Assembly: GCF_005047595.1 (NCBI RefSeq)
Contig: NZ_SUPL01000001.1
Coordinates: 124,001-188,000, forward strand
Direction: 5' to 3'
Length of the DNA stretch: 64,000 nt
Origin: Pontimicrobium aquaticum
GTDB lineage: Bacteria; Bacteroidota; Bacteroidia; Flavobacteriales; Flavobacteriaceae
In this document: one piece after another, positions 53,930 to 63,598 of the stretch
Layout of the letters: each line of letters opens with the position of its first letter
Position numbering within the stretch: the first letter of the stretch is position 1
Notes under the pieces: model-generated
Told to the model about the DNA's origin: nothing
Seen by the model: the letters and a program-made list of their open reading frames with translations, nothing else
The model's database searches: none
Made by a program: the position numbers and the translations under genes

Positions 53930-55345
53930 TTACAAAGTTAACTTTTCAAATAATAACTCTAGTTTATCATCAGATGGTCTAGGAGCATCGGCATCTACAA
54001 CATATCCTTCTGGGTCAATTAAAATAAATCGTGGAATACCACTACCAGCAATGGCATATTTTTTAATAAAACTTGATTTCCAATCTTTATCCGCTAAAAG
54101 TTGTGTTCCTCCTAAATTTTCTTCTTTAACCATTCTTTTCCATTCTTCCTTTGCTTTTGGAGTATCTATAGAAATACTAACAAACTCAATATTCTTATCC
54201 TCATATTCTTTCTCTAATTTTTTCAAATAAGGCACTTCTTTTTTACAAGGAGCGCACCAAGTTGCCCAAATATCAATATAGACATACTTTCCTTTAAAAT
54301 CGCTTAAGGATTTAGTATCGCCAGAAGCAGTTTCATAATTAACAAAACTTGGTGACACATCTCCTTTATTAGGCTTAGCTATTAACTTTTTATACTTATT
54401 TGTAATGTATTGTTTATGCTCATCATTGGTAGAGCCTTCAATAAAGGTGTTATAATAATCATCTAACTGGTTAGCATTGTTAATTCCATACATTGCTTTT
54501 TTAAACAATAAGTAGTTTTTAACAATAGGGCTTTTTGAATACTTGATTACAGCTTTAAAGTAAGCAATGTTTTTATCCAGTAATGTATCCTCACTATTTA
54601 GCTCTTGCGATAATTTATCATATTCTGTCAATATAAAAGTTTGGTATGGCTTTATATTTAACAGTGCTTCATTTTCTAAATCATATAATTCTTTTGGAAT
54701 TGTTGGGAACGCCTTTGAAACTGTAAACCCATCATCTTTGAGCACATAACGTCTATAGTCTTGGTAGCGGTTAATTCTATTTACCCATTCATATTCAATC
54801 TTTTTCTGTTCAATATTTCTCAACTCTTTGGTTAAGTTTTTATATTCCTCCAAAAAAATCAACATCTCTTTTTTAATAAGGTTAATTTTATTTAAAAAAG
54901 CAGGCTCATCTAATTTTGCTAACGATAAAAGAGAAGGATTCCCATAGGATAGTTCTTTTAAGTGCTTCTGTATTAAATAGATGTTTTCTATACTTCCCTT
55001 CCCTTCAAAAGTGAGCGTTTTGTCAAAATTCTTTATATCAAATTTTACATTTAATTCATTTCCTGGTTTTAAATATATATATGCTTTTTCTCCTTCATAA
55101 TACATTGAATAATGCCCTTCTGCGAGGTGTAGTGTATCCCTAAATGTACCGTCTTTATGTACTAAAATATTATGAATAGGTTCTTTATCTCTACTACTAA
55201 TAGCAAGTTTATCGCTATTTTGACTTAATTCAGTATCTACTTTTGCGTTTTTAATAACTCCAGATATTATTATATAATCTGTTGTTTTTTCTGCACAAGA
55301 TGTAAAAATCAATGTCAGTATTAAAATAGATATTATATTCTTCAT
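53930..55345 (-). CDS. TlpA-like thioredoxin lipoprotein
   Basis: 471 residues. Lipobox FTSC anchors Cys17. An N-terminal DUF4369-like beta domain and a helical middle part lead to a thioredoxin domain with C364-A-P-C367 and the cis-Pro region GSGIPRFILIDPEG. It is the last member of the sigma factor operon (57639 to 53930) and lies near the dsbD-like gene. It probably reduces envelope disulfides. Confidence 0.9.
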   Translation of the reverse strand: MKNIISILILTLIFTSCAEKTTDYIIISGVIKNAKVDTELSQNSDKLAISSRDKEPIHNILVHKDGTFRDTLHLAEGHYSMYYEGEKAYIYLKPGNELNVKFDIKNFDKTLTFEGKGSIENIYLIQKHLKELSYGNPSLLSLAKLDEPAFLNKINLIKKEMLIFLEEYKNLTKELRNIEQKKIEYEWVNRINRYQDYRRYVLKDDGFTVSKAFPTIPKELYDLENEALLNIKPYQTFILTEYDKLSQELNSEDTLLDKNIAYFKAVIKYSKSPIVKNYLLFKKAMYGINNANQLDDYYNTFIEGSTNDEHKQYITNKYKKLIAKPNKGDVSPSFVNYETASGDTKSLSDFKGKYVYIDIWATWCAPCKKEVPYLKKLEKEYEDKNIEFVSISIDTPKAKEEWKRMVKEENLGGTQLLADKDWKSSFIKKYAIAGSGIPRFILIDPEGYVVDADAPRPSDDKLELLFEKLTL

Positions 55346-55372
55346 TTAATTAAATTTTTAAATAGTGTTTTT

Positions 55373-56182
55373 TTACTGTTTCCTTACGAAAACATCAGTA
55401 TTATAGCCTTTAATTTGAATTTCTGTTCCTCCTCCATTTATTGAGGTAGTCAGCCATTCTTTAGCCTTTATTACATATTGACTTCCTTTTTTTCTAGGGT
55501 TTGCTTTTTCTGGTTCTTTTTTAGATGAAATTATTTTCCAATCGAAGTTTGAATATATATCTCCTCCTTCTAAGTTTATTTTCATATCTGCTTTAATGCT
55601 GTTAGGAAAGGTGACATCTATATCACCATTCATACAACTAAATGCCATTGGCTCATTAGGATTAACTTTTAAAAAATTGGTTATAATATCACCATTCATA
55701 GCACTGGCAATTACAGAACCACTAATATCTTTTAATGTTATTTTACCATTTGTATTATTAATGTCCATTATGCCATTTACATTCTCTACATGAACTTCCC
55801 CTTGATTATGAGTAGTGACTTTTAAAGAAAATTTTTCAGGTACTTGCACTTCAAAATCTATTATTTTTTTTGAAGAATTTCTGACATTTACTTCATTACC
55901 ATATTTTTCTACTCTAAACTCAATAGAAGTATTGGAAACTTTTTTTAACCCATTAACTAATTGTTCTTTTTCGTTTGCTTGTATCCTAGCCGTTCCTTTT
56001 ACAATGACTTCATTCCCAGAATACCCTTTTATGCTTATAGAACCATTCATTGTCGCTATTTCTAGTAGTCCCTTTTCATTAGGGTTATCCATAGGAACAG
56101 TAATTATTTTTTGTGCTGTTATATTTAGTGTTAGTAAAAATAACAGTGTTGTAATCGTTTGTTTTAAATGTTTAGTCTTCAT
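55373..56182 (-). CDS. DUF4097 beta-helix-like secreted protein
   Basis: 269 residues with a signal peptide ending at NITAQ. The rest has the DUF4097 beta-strand repeats (EIATMNGSISIKGYSG, VENVNGIMDINNTNGKITLKDI, ASAMNGDIITNF, FSCMNGDIDVTF). Such proteins are common downstream of ECF sigma/anti-sigma pairs in Bacteroidota and probably serve in an envelope stress response; no activity is known. It sits between the HEAT-repeat anti-sigma gene and the TlpA-like gene. Confidence 0.85.
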   Translation of the reverse strand: MKTKHLKQTITTLLFLLTLNITAQKIITVPMDNPNEKGLLEIATMNGSISIKGYSGNEVIVKGTARIQANEKEQLVNGLKKVSNTSIEFRVEKYGNEVNVRNSSKKIIDFEVQVPEKFSLKVTTHNQGEVHVENVNGIMDINNTNGKITLKDISGSVIASAMNGDIITNFLKVNPNEPMAFSCMNGDIDVTFPNSIKADMKINLEGGDIYSNFDWKIISSKKEPEKANPRKKGSQYVIKAKEWLTTSINGGGTEIQIKGYNTDVFVRKQ

Positions 56183-56263
56183 TGCTTTTTTGTTTTTTTT
56201 AATTCATTTTAAGTCTTAAAGTATAAGGTACATTAAGCTTATTGCATTTTTTTAGTAATTGTT

Positions 56264-57058
56264 CTAAATGGCTATACTCTGTATACTTTCTTCCATTTTT
56301 TCTTTTGCACTTTCATTAATGTTCTCTTTTTCAATTAATTCTTTAAATATTTCAACAGCATCTTTTTCTTGCATTTCTACCATCAAATCTGCCATAGCTA
56401 TCTGTACTAAAGGTGACTCTTGGTTTATTATTGATGCTACTAAGCCTTCCCTTACCAATGAAATATTTGTATAATTTTTCAAAGCCTCTATGGCTGACAA
56501 ACGAACATTTACATTCTCATCATTATTTAAGGTCATAAATAACGCTTTAATAATAGTTTCTGTAACATTGTCCATTTTATTCACCTCATTAACCGCTTGT
56601 AGTCTTTTATTTGCCGAAGGCTGGTCTAATAAGGTTACAACCAATTGTGAGCGAACATTCTCTATCTCTTGCTTGGCCACAGCCAACTCCTTTTCAGGGA
56701 AGCTTTTTGAAGGATTTATATGGTTTCCTATAAAAAACCCAATAGCTAAAGTTGCAAGTGTATATGCTAATTGTTTTGAAAAACTACCAAATAGAAAGTT
56801 TTCTATGCTTTTAATAATTGATACCTCTTTAGTGGATTTTGTTTGAGAGTTTAACATTGCGTAAAACTTCATATCCATCTCTGGTGTTGGATCTGGAGTT
56901 TCATTATCAAACTCGCTCCAAAATAGCTTTGCTGTTTCAAACTCAATGTTGTACTGAGGGTTTTCTACTAAAAACTGCTTGAACTCTTGTTGCTTATCTT
57001 CTGATAAGTTCTCAGATAGATAATCTACTATTGTTTCTTTAAATTCTTTGTAATTCAT
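56264..57058 (-). CDS. Anti-sigma-factor-like membrane protein with HEAT-type repeats
   Basis: 264 residues. The first 60 residues (YLSENLSEDKQQEFKQFLVENPQY) resemble the zinc-free anti-sigma N-terminal domain that masks an ECF sigma. One membrane helix follows (LAYTLATLAIGFFIGN). The periplasmic part holds two or three HEAT-like repeats (DENVNVRLSAIEALKNYTN, QESPLVQIAMADLMVEM). It is 2 bases downstream of the sigma gene, with which it forms the usual regulatory pair. The repeats may sense a protein ligand; that is inference. Confidence 0.8.
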   Translation of the reverse strand: MNYKEFKETIVDYLSENLSEDKQQEFKQFLVENPQYNIEFETAKLFWSEFDNETPDPTPEMDMKFYAMLNSQTKSTKEVSIIKSIENFLFGSFSKQLAYTLATLAIGFFIGNHINPSKSFPEKELAVAKQEIENVRSQLVVTLLDQPSANKRLQAVNEVNKMDNVTETIIKALFMTLNNDENVNVRLSAIEALKNYTNISLVREGLVASIINQESPLVQIAMADLMVEMQEKDAVEIFKELIEKENINESAKEKMEESIQSIAI

Positions 57059-57060
57059 TG

Positions 57061-57639
57061 CTATCTGTTATCTAGTGTTAGAAAAATATTTTTTAATTCA
57101 TTTACAGCCCTATGCACCTTAATTCTTGCGTTTCCTTCTGAGCACCCAATAATTTTACCTATCTCCTTGTATTTTAATTCTTTAAACTTGCTAAGTAAAA
57201 TGACCTCTTTTTTTTCTGGTGACAACAATTCAATTGCTTTTTTTAAAATGGCTGTATTCTCATTTTTAACAATCACCCCATCAATATCATCTGTTGCGTT
57301 TAATGAATACTCTACATCTTCTATATCTTTATGAACATTCTTTTTATTTTTCTTAAAGCTATCATAACTTGTATTTCTAGCAATTTGAAAAATCCACACA
57401 ACAAATTTGCTCTCCTCTGTATAGGTGTGCTTATATTTCAATATTTTCATAAAGACATTTTGAACTAGATCCTCACTTAAATACGCGTCTTTATTCATGT
57501 TATAAAAGAATCCAAAAAGTCGCTTTTTATAACGCTCGTACAATAAGCCTAACTTATGGTTATCTCCAGCTTTTACTCCAAGCATTAAGGCATTGTCTGA
57601 TAATGTATTCAATTTTATCTTTGTTAGTTGGTTCTTCAA
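57061..57639 (-). CDS. ECF RNA polymerase sigma factor
   Basis: 192 residues, within the usual ECF range. Region 2 reads LYERYKKRLFGFFYNMNKDAYLSEDLVQNVFMKIL and region 4 LSPEKKEVILLSKFKELKYKEIGKIIGCSEGNARIKVHRAVNELK. It is followed by an anti-sigma/HEAT protein, DUF4097 and a TlpA-like protein. It probably controls an envelope stress response, in which the sigma also drives this operon. The regulon is unknown. Confidence 0.95.
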   Translation of the reverse strand: MKNQLTKIKLNTLSDNALMLGVKAGDNHKLGLLYERYKKRLFGFFYNMNKDAYLSEDLVQNVFMKILKYKHTYTEESKFVVWIFQIARNTSYDSFKKNKKNVHKDIEDVEYSLNATDDIDGVIVKNENTAILKKAIELLSPEKKEVILLSKFKELKYKEIGKIIGCSEGNARIKVHRAVNELKNIFLTLDNR

Positions 57640-58052
57640 TAATTAGGGTATCGTATTTTGCCAATAGTTTCTAGTCAATTTAATATCCCTCTAATAAAAA
57701 TTAGTTTACTAATTCTTTAAGCTCTAACTATTTTCTACTTTAGAAAAAACAAAAAGTTTCGCTTTCAGTATAGATATACATCTATTTTCTAAAAACGTTA
57801 CAAAAAATAATTAAATACTTTAAATATTTGATACACTAAGCTATTTTATAATAGCAAAAAACAGATTTTGATGGTGAGCTCGTAAGTAGTAATGCCACTG
57901 ACCTCCCATAATAATAGATAGCAACTCGAAGTTTAAGTATAGCAACTTCAGAAAGAACGATATTTAGCTACTAAAGAATAAAACAAGGGATTAAAAATCC
58001 TTGCATGTAGCAAACTAATGCTTCTTAATATTTTCCTTATGAAGTGCAAATA
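57640..58052. other. Intergenic region between sigma operon and M16 peptidase
   Basis: 413 bases with no gene. A hairpin at 57984-58003 is listed separately. The rest is AT-rich with nothing that I can assign. Confidence 0.5.
57984..58003 (-). terminator. Terminator-like hairpin of the M16 gene
   Basis: CAAGGGATT and AATCCTTG pair with one bulged G and an AAA loop. On the minus strand a TTTTATTCTTT tract follows. It lies 50 bases after the M16 stop. Confidence 0.5.
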
Positions 58053-60857
58053 TTACTCAATAGGTTTAAACACAATTTCAAACGATTTATGGTTGTCTAA
58101 CAGTCTTTTTACCATATCTTGAATATCATTCTTTGTGATTGATTTAACAATGTTCTTAAAATTTTCAGGTGCTTCCATATTATAACCTTCTAAAATTAGG
58201 TTTTTTAATAACGACATCTCGTATGCATTAAAGTTCTTACTATCTTCTCTTTCTTTTATAAGATTTGTGGTGACCTTATCAAGGTCGGTTTGAAGTACTG
58301 TTCCTTTCTTTATTTTATCAATTTCAGCGTGAACAATGCCAATTAGCTTTTCAACTAAATCCGGATTACAATCGAATGTTACTGACAAATAGGCTATTGA
58401 TCTTGGCTCTTTAAATACTTGTCCCCAACTACTTGCTCCATAGGTTCCTCCTTCATCTTCTCTTAATAATTCATTATATCTTAATTGAAGTATTTTACCT
58501 AATGCTGTCATTAACAATTGATCTTTCAAGTTAAAAGGCATTTCTTTTTTAATGGCCATTTGTACTGATCCTTTAGGGTCTTCCATAGGTAGATAAATAT
58601 CTTTATCTATGTTTTTAGCAGACCATTCTACTGCATTATTCACCCAGTTTTCTTTAACATTTGTTGTTGGGATACTTGCAATATAATTTTCTAATAGAGG
58701 CTTTACGTCTTCTTTTTTAACGTCTCCAACTATAAAAAATGTAAAATCAGCAGCATTGTTAAATCTACTTTTATAAACCGCTTTTGATTTCTCGAAACTC
58801 ATATCTGCCACAAACGATTTATTAAAAATACGCTTTGTAGAATGATTATGTCCATAAAGCGTCGTAGTAACACTATCGGACATTTTTGAGTTTAAATCTT
58901 GACTTCTTCTTACTAAGAAATTATCAATATTCTGCATTAACACTTTATAGCTGGTTTCGTCAAAACGTGGTTTTGTAAAACGCAAGTTTACCATTTGCAA
59001 CATGGTTTCAACATCTTTAGTTGAAGATGCTCCAACAATAGCCTCAGTAGTTTCTCCAATACTAAAACTTGTATTGGCTGTTTTTCCTGCAAGCACTTTT
59101 GGTAAATCGGTCATAGAAAATTCTCCCAATCCAGATAACTGTACCACATTACTAACAATTTCTGCTGAAGGTAATTCATCAACTTTTAATAATGATTTTC
59201 CGCCATCGCTTATAGCTTCCAATTTTACATCATTTTTGTTCTTATCTGCAAATTTGTAATACACCTTAATACCATTGCTAAGAGTAAAAGTTGTAAATCC
59301 TAACTCGCTGTTTTCTTTTTCTTCTACAATCTTACCAGGAACCAAGTTTACACCATCCATTAACGATTTTGCTTCTTCATCTTCTTCATAAGGTTGAAGC
59401 GTTGTGTCATTTTCGGCGTCTTTAATAATCTGATTTGCTTGTTCTTCGGTTAAGTTATTTTTCCCTTCAACTCCTGTAACCACAAGAGTTCGGTTTTTTT
59501 GAGTATAAATGTCTTGCATTCTTTGAAGTAAATCTGCTTGAGTAATTTGACTGAACAGCCCTTTTACTATTTCAAATTCTTTTTCAATATCAGTTAAGTG
59601 AGCGTTCTCTAAATAATTCTTTTGAATAGATTGAATAATTTGCCCATGCGGACGATCGTTACGTTTCGCTATTTGATTTTCGTAAAAGCTACTAAACTGT
59701 GCTTTTACAAGTTTAATTTCAGCATTGGTAAACCCAAATTTTACAGCTCTATTAATTTCGGTCATTACCAACTTAAAGGCTTCTTGTTGTTTTTCTGGTT
59801 TTGGTGCTACACGAACATTAAACGCATTGTGCACTCTTGTCATGTCTCCAAAACCAGCTCCAACTGCTATAAATGGTGCATCTGGTTGTTGTGAAATTTC
59901 TCGAAAACGCGTACCTAAAATACTTGAAATCATGCTATTTAAAAGTCCAATTCTTAAATCGGCTACAGTTTCATTTTCTAAAGATTTATCGTGACGAATA
60001 CCAAAAGAAATATTTGCTGTTGACACCTCTTTATCCATAGCAATATCATACATGAGCTTATCATTATCTTCAATCTTTACAATGAAGCGTTCAGGTGCAT
60101 TTTCAACAGCTGGAATCGTTGAAAATTTTTCTTTAATTTTTACCTCCATGTCATCAACATCAATATCTCCAACAATAGCTATTGCTTGTAGATCTGTTCG
60201 ATACCAATCGTGATAAAAATCGCGAAGTGCTTTGTACTCAAAATTCTGAATAACATCCATATTGCCAATTGGAATGCGTTTAGCATATTTTGAACCTCCA
60301 AACATGGTCTCGATAGATTGCTGCAAAATTCGCATTTGCCCACTTTGGCGTGTTCTCCATTCTTCTTTAATCACACCTCTTTCGGCGTCAATTTCTTCGT
60401 CAGTTAACAATAAATAATTAGACCAATCACGAAGAATTTGCAATCCAGTTTCTACTAGCTCAGGTGTGGTTGGCACATTATCAATATTATATACTGTTTC
60501 ATCAAAAGATGTATAGGCATTAATATCTTTTCCAAATACAATGCCTTCTTTTTCTAGCGTATTTAAAATACCTTTCCCTTCAAAATTCTCGGTACCATTA
60601 AAAGCCATGTGCTCTAAAAAATGTGCTAATCCTTGTTGATCATCATTTTCTAAAACTGATCCAACGTTTTGGATGATATAATAACTTGCCACATCTTTAG
60701 TGACATCTGTACTATGCAAATAATACGTCATTCCGTTGGGTAAAACGCCTTTTTTAATGGTATTATCTAATGGCAATGGTTGATTTAAATTTAGTGACTG
60801 TGCATTAACTACAAACACACATGCGAGAGCAAAAAATTGTAAAAGTATTCTTTTCAT
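58053..60857 (-). CDS. Secreted M16 family zinc peptidase (pitrilysin/PqqL-like)
   Basis: 934 residues with a signal peptide ending at VVNAQ. The inverted zinc motif HFLEH is at 79-83, with the downstream Glu in DAERGVIKEEW. Two M16 plus M16_C halves follow; the second half has no zinc motif, as usual for this long bacterial type. It is the size of PqqL-type periplasmic peptidases, which degrade peptides in the envelope. It is transcribed away from the arsenosugar cluster. Confidence 0.93.
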   Translation of the reverse strand: MKRILLQFFALACVFVVNAQSLNLNQPLPLDNTIKKGVLPNGMTYYLHSTDVTKDVASYYIIQNVGSVLENDDQQGLAHFLEHMAFNGTENFEGKGILNTLEKEGIVFGKDINAYTSFDETVYNIDNVPTTPELVETGLQILRDWSNYLLLTDEEIDAERGVIKEEWRTRQSGQMRILQQSIETMFGGSKYAKRIPIGNMDVIQNFEYKALRDFYHDWYRTDLQAIAIVGDIDVDDMEVKIKEKFSTIPAVENAPERFIVKIEDNDKLMYDIAMDKEVSTANISFGIRHDKSLENETVADLRIGLLNSMISSILGTRFREISQQPDAPFIAVGAGFGDMTRVHNAFNVRVAPKPEKQQEAFKLVMTEINRAVKFGFTNAEIKLVKAQFSSFYENQIAKRNDRPHGQIIQSIQKNYLENAHLTDIEKEFEIVKGLFSQITQADLLQRMQDIYTQKNRTLVVTGVEGKNNLTEEQANQIIKDAENDTTLQPYEEDEEAKSLMDGVNLVPGKIVEEKENSELGFTTFTLSNGIKVYYKFADKNKNDVKLEAISDGGKSLLKVDELPSAEIVSNVVQLSGLGEFSMTDLPKVLAGKTANTSFSIGETTEAIVGASSTKDVETMLQMVNLRFTKPRFDETSYKVLMQNIDNFLVRRSQDLNSKMSDSVTTTLYGHNHSTKRIFNKSFVADMSFEKSKAVYKSRFNNAADFTFFIVGDVKKEDVKPLLENYIASIPTTNVKENWVNNAVEWSAKNIDKDIYLPMEDPKGSVQMAIKKEMPFNLKDQLLMTALGKILQLRYNELLREDEGGTYGASSWGQVFKEPRSIAYLSVTFDCNPDLVEKLIGIVHAEIDKIKKGTVLQTDLDKVTTNLIKEREDSKNFNAYEMSLLKNLILEGYNMEAPENFKNIVKSITKNDIQDMVKRLLDNHKSFEIVFKPIE

Positions 60858-61049
60858 CTTCTGTTAGCTTTTCTTAAATTTTATTGAAGTTGCAATTTAA
60901 TTACTTTTCTTATGGTTTCCTTGTTAAAACATTCTTAATGATAAACAGCAACTAGTTTAAGACATTAAATTAGTGCTTTTTTAATAGCGGAATTGTAAAC
61001 TTTTACATATTTTTCGAACTAAAGAGAACGACTTAAACCTTAATAATAC

Positions 61050-61385
61050 ATGTCTAAATCATATTACGACCCAGCAGACCTTAGGAAATTTGGGAACATC
61101 ACCGAATGGAGTGAAGAATTAGGAACCAAATTCTTTGATTATTACAACTCTGTTTTTCAAGAAGGAGCACTTACAGCACGTGAAAAATCATTAATTGCCT
61201 TAGCAGTATCACATACCGAAAAATGTCCTTACTGCATAGATGCATATTCAAAAGATGGCTTACAACGCGGCTTAACCAAAGAAGAAATGATGGAAGCTGT
61301 TCATGTTGGCGCTGCTATTAAAAGTGGTGCTGCATTGGTACATGGTGTACAAATGATGAATAAAGTAAATAAACTAGATGGATAA
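61050..61385 (+). CDS. Arsenosugar-cluster carboxymuconolactone-decarboxylase/AhpD-like protein
   Basis: 111 residues. The AhpD-like helical core carries CPYC in SHTEKCPYCIDAYSKDGLQRG, with a conserved His two helices later (MEAVHVGAAI). This is the alkylhydroperoxidase-like protein typically encoded beside arsS. It lies 45 bases upstream of arsS and starts the plus-strand operon. It may protect radical SAM chemistry or reduce an intermediate; the exact reaction is not established. Confidence 0.88.
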   Translation: MSKSYYDPADLRKFGNITEWSEELGTKFFDYYNSVFQEGALTAREKSLIALAVSHTEKCPYCIDAYSKDGLQRGLTKEEMMEAVHVGAAIKSGAALVHGVQMMNKVNKLDG

Positions 61386-61430
61386 GAAAGCTTAACGACA
61401 AAAGATTTTTTATCTATTTAAAATTTAAAT

Positions 61431-62495
61431 ATGGCAAAACTTAAAATACAATCTTTACATAAACGCGACAGCGAATTAGCTAACAGCAACAGGCAATTGG
61501 AAATTCTATCTAACGGTATTTTTAAAACTGGAGAATTACCAAAATTTAAAGATAAAATTGCAGAAATAGGTCAGTTTCCTTTAAAACCAAGAAAGCTTGA
61601 GGTATTACAGATTAATGTGGGCTATATGTGCAACCAAGTTTGTGAACATTGTCATGTTGATGCTGGACCAGACCGAAAAGAAATTATGACGCGCGAAACT
61701 ATGCAACAATGTTTGGAGGTTATAAAAAACACTGGAGCACATACGTTAGACTTAACTGGAGGCGCGCCAGAAATGAATCCAAATTTTAAATGGTTTGTCG
61801 AGGAAGCTTCAAAAGCTGGTATTAAAGATTTTATTGTACGTTCTAACTTAACCATTATTAGAGCCAATAAGAAATATTACGATTTACCTGATTTTTTTAA
61901 AAAGCACAACGTACACGTTATAAGCTCTATGCCACATTGGACTCGTGGAAAAACAGATAAGCAACGTGGCGAAGGTGTGTTTGATCAATCCATAAAAGCG
62001 TTGCAAGATTTAAACGCCATAGGTTATGGTGTGCCTAATAGCGATTTAAAATTAGACCTAGTTTATAACCCTTCAGGTGCTTTTTTACCAAGTGATCAAG
62101 CCTCTATGGAAAAAGACTTTAAAAGAGCCTTATTAGAAGATTTCAATATTCAGTTTCACAATTTATTTGCTATTACTAATTTACCTATTTCTAGATTTTT
62201 AGATTATTTGATTGCTTCCGAAAACTATGAAGATTACATGTACGCATTAGTAGAGGCCTATAATCCGATGGCTGTTGCGAATGTTATGTGCACCAATACC
62301 ATTTCTGTAAGTTGGGATGGTTGGTTATACGATTGTGATTTTAATCAAATGTTAGATTTAAAAGTAGCTAGTAAAGTAAAACATATAAGTGAATATAATG
62401 AAGAGGTACTCAATGACAGAAATATTGTTATTTCGCAACATTGCTATGGGTGTACAGCAGGTGCAGGTAGTAGTTGTCAAGGCTCTGTTGTATAA
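61431..62495 (+). CDS. arsS: Arsenosugar biosynthesis radical SAM protein ArsS
   Basis: 354 residues. The radical SAM motif C67-NQV-C71-EH-C74 lies in INVGYMCNQVCEHCHVDAGPD. The C-terminal DUF3641-type domain has further cysteines (DGWLYDCDFNQ, CYGCTAGAGSSCQG) for an auxiliary cluster. ArsS is proposed to transfer a 5'-deoxyadenosyl group to dimethylarsenite, the first committed step to arsenosugars. The arsM methyltransferase is not in this window. The neighbours fit the known cluster. Confidence 0.93.
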   Translation: MAKLKIQSLHKRDSELANSNRQLEILSNGIFKTGELPKFKDKIAEIGQFPLKPRKLEVLQINVGYMCNQVCEHCHVDAGPDRKEIMTRETMQQCLEVIKNTGAHTLDLTGGAPEMNPNFKWFVEEASKAGIKDFIVRSNLTIIRANKKYYDLPDFFKKHNVHVISSMPHWTRGKTDKQRGEGVFDQSIKALQDLNAIGYGVPNSDLKLDLVYNPSGAFLPSDQASMEKDFKRALLEDFNIQFHNLFAITNLPISRFLDYLIASENYEDYMYALVEAYNPMAVANVMCTNTISVSWDGWLYDCDFNQMLDLKVASKVKHISEYNEEVLNDRNIVISQHCYGCTAGAGSSCQGSVV

Positions 62496-62505
62496 ATTTA
62501 TTTCT

Positions 62506-63000
62506 ATGAAACTTATAACTCAAATCTTAATTCTACTCTTTTCGATATTTAGTTTCTCACAAGAAACAATGTGTGATTTATTAAAAAACCACAATACTAA
62601 AAATATTCCTTATATATCTGTACAAGAATTGGCAATGCCTAAAACAGAAGCCATTATTTTAGATGCTAGAGAACCTAAAGAATACGAAACAAGCCATATA
62701 AAGAATGCTATTCATATTGGATACGATAATTTTAATATTGAAACTGTTTCAAGCATCATAAAAAACAAAGATATGCAAATTGTAGTGTATTGTTCAATTG
62801 GTATTCGATCGGAAAACATTGCAAAAAAACTAAAGAAAGCTGGCTACACTAAAGTTTATAATCTCTATGGAGGTATTTTTGAATGGAAAAATAAAGATTT
62901 TAATGTTTATAATTCAGAAGCAACAGAAACAGAAAGCATACATGTTTTTTCTAAAGAATGGAGCCAATGGCTAACAAAAGGAATAAAAGTATATGAGTAA
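62506..63000 (+). CDS. Exported rhodanese-domain protein
   Basis: 164 residues from ATG at 62506 (MKLITQILILLFSIFSFSQ is a clean signal peptide); the longer frame from 62389 would overlap arsS by 107 bases and is rejected. The rhodanese domain carries LDAREPKEYETSHIKNAIHI and the active-site loop CSIGIRS, with the catalytic cysteine. It overlaps the next gene by 8 bases. Rhodanese proteins commonly accompany arsenosugar clusters; a sulfur or arsenic transfer role is inference. Confidence 0.88.
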   Translation: MKLITQILILLFSIFSFSQETMCDLLKNHNTKNIPYISVQELAMPKTEAIILDAREPKEYETSHIKNAIHIGYDNFNIETVSSIIKNKDMQIVVYCSIGIRSENIAKKLKKAGYTKVYNLYGGIFEWKNKDFNVYNSEATETESIHVFSKEWSQWLTKGIKVYE

Positions 63001-63598
63001 AAACTTGCTCATCATATTCACCCGAAATCCAGAGCTTGGTAAAGTAAAAACCCGTTTAGCAAAATCTATTGGTGAAGAAAATGCATTAACCATTTACAAA
63101 ACCCTTCTAGATAGAACTGAAAAAACAACCAGAAATTTAAAGTGCGACAAAGCTGTTTATTATTCAGTAAAAATTAGAGAGCATGATATTTGGGATACTT
63201 CAATTTATCAGAAACACCAACAACATGGAGACGATTTAGGTGTTCGCATGCACAATGCTTTTTTTGAAGCATTCAGCAATAATTATGACAAGGTTGCAAT
63301 TATAGGAAGTGACCTCTTCAATTTAAATCCAAACCATATAAATGAAGCCTTTAAAGCGTTAGGTGAAAATGATATAGTCATAGGTCCTGCTCATGATGGA
63401 GGCTACTATTTATTAGCAATGAAATCTTTATATTCACAAGTCTTTAAAAATAAAAAATGGGGAACCTCTACCGTTTTTAAAGACACTATAAAAGATTTAA
63501 AAAACAAACATCTTTATTTACTGGAAACATTAAATGATATTGATGTTTACGACGATTTAAAAAATATTCAAGCTTTTAAAAAATATTTAAATAAATGA
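62993..63598 (+). CDS. DUF2064 / TIGR04282-type glycosyltransferase-like protein of arsenosugar cluster
   Basis: 201 residues. The start [23 protein letters not shown] is the nucleotide-binding motif of the family, related to MobA-like NTP transferases and glycosyltransferase A folds. [18 protein letters not shown] and [16 protein letters not shown] are the other conserved blocks. It probably attaches the sugar to, or modifies, the arsenoriboside. It overlaps both neighbours, which indicates tight coupling. Confidence 0.9.
   Translation: MSKNLLIIFTRNPELGKVKTRLAKSIGEENALTIYKTLLDRTEKTTRNLKCDKAVYYSVKIREHDIWDTSIYQKHQQHGDDLGVRMHNAFFEAFSNNYDKVAIIGSDLFNLNPNHINEAFKALGENDIVIGPAHDGGYYLLAMKSLYSQVFKNKKWGTSTVFKDTIKDLKNKHLYLLETLNDIDVYDDLKNIQAFKKYLNK

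Noticed and set aside
57650-57678. TTGACT, 17 bases, TACGAT upstream of the ECF sigma gene (minus strand)
   Set aside because: It resembles an E. coli-type sigma-70 promoter, but Bacteroidota use TTTG/TAnnTTTG, and it would give a leader of only about 4 bases. Probably chance.
62389-62505. Longer start for the rhodanese gene, overlapping arsS by 107 bases
   Set aside because: The internal ATG at 62506 begins a clean signal peptide and avoids the overlap.
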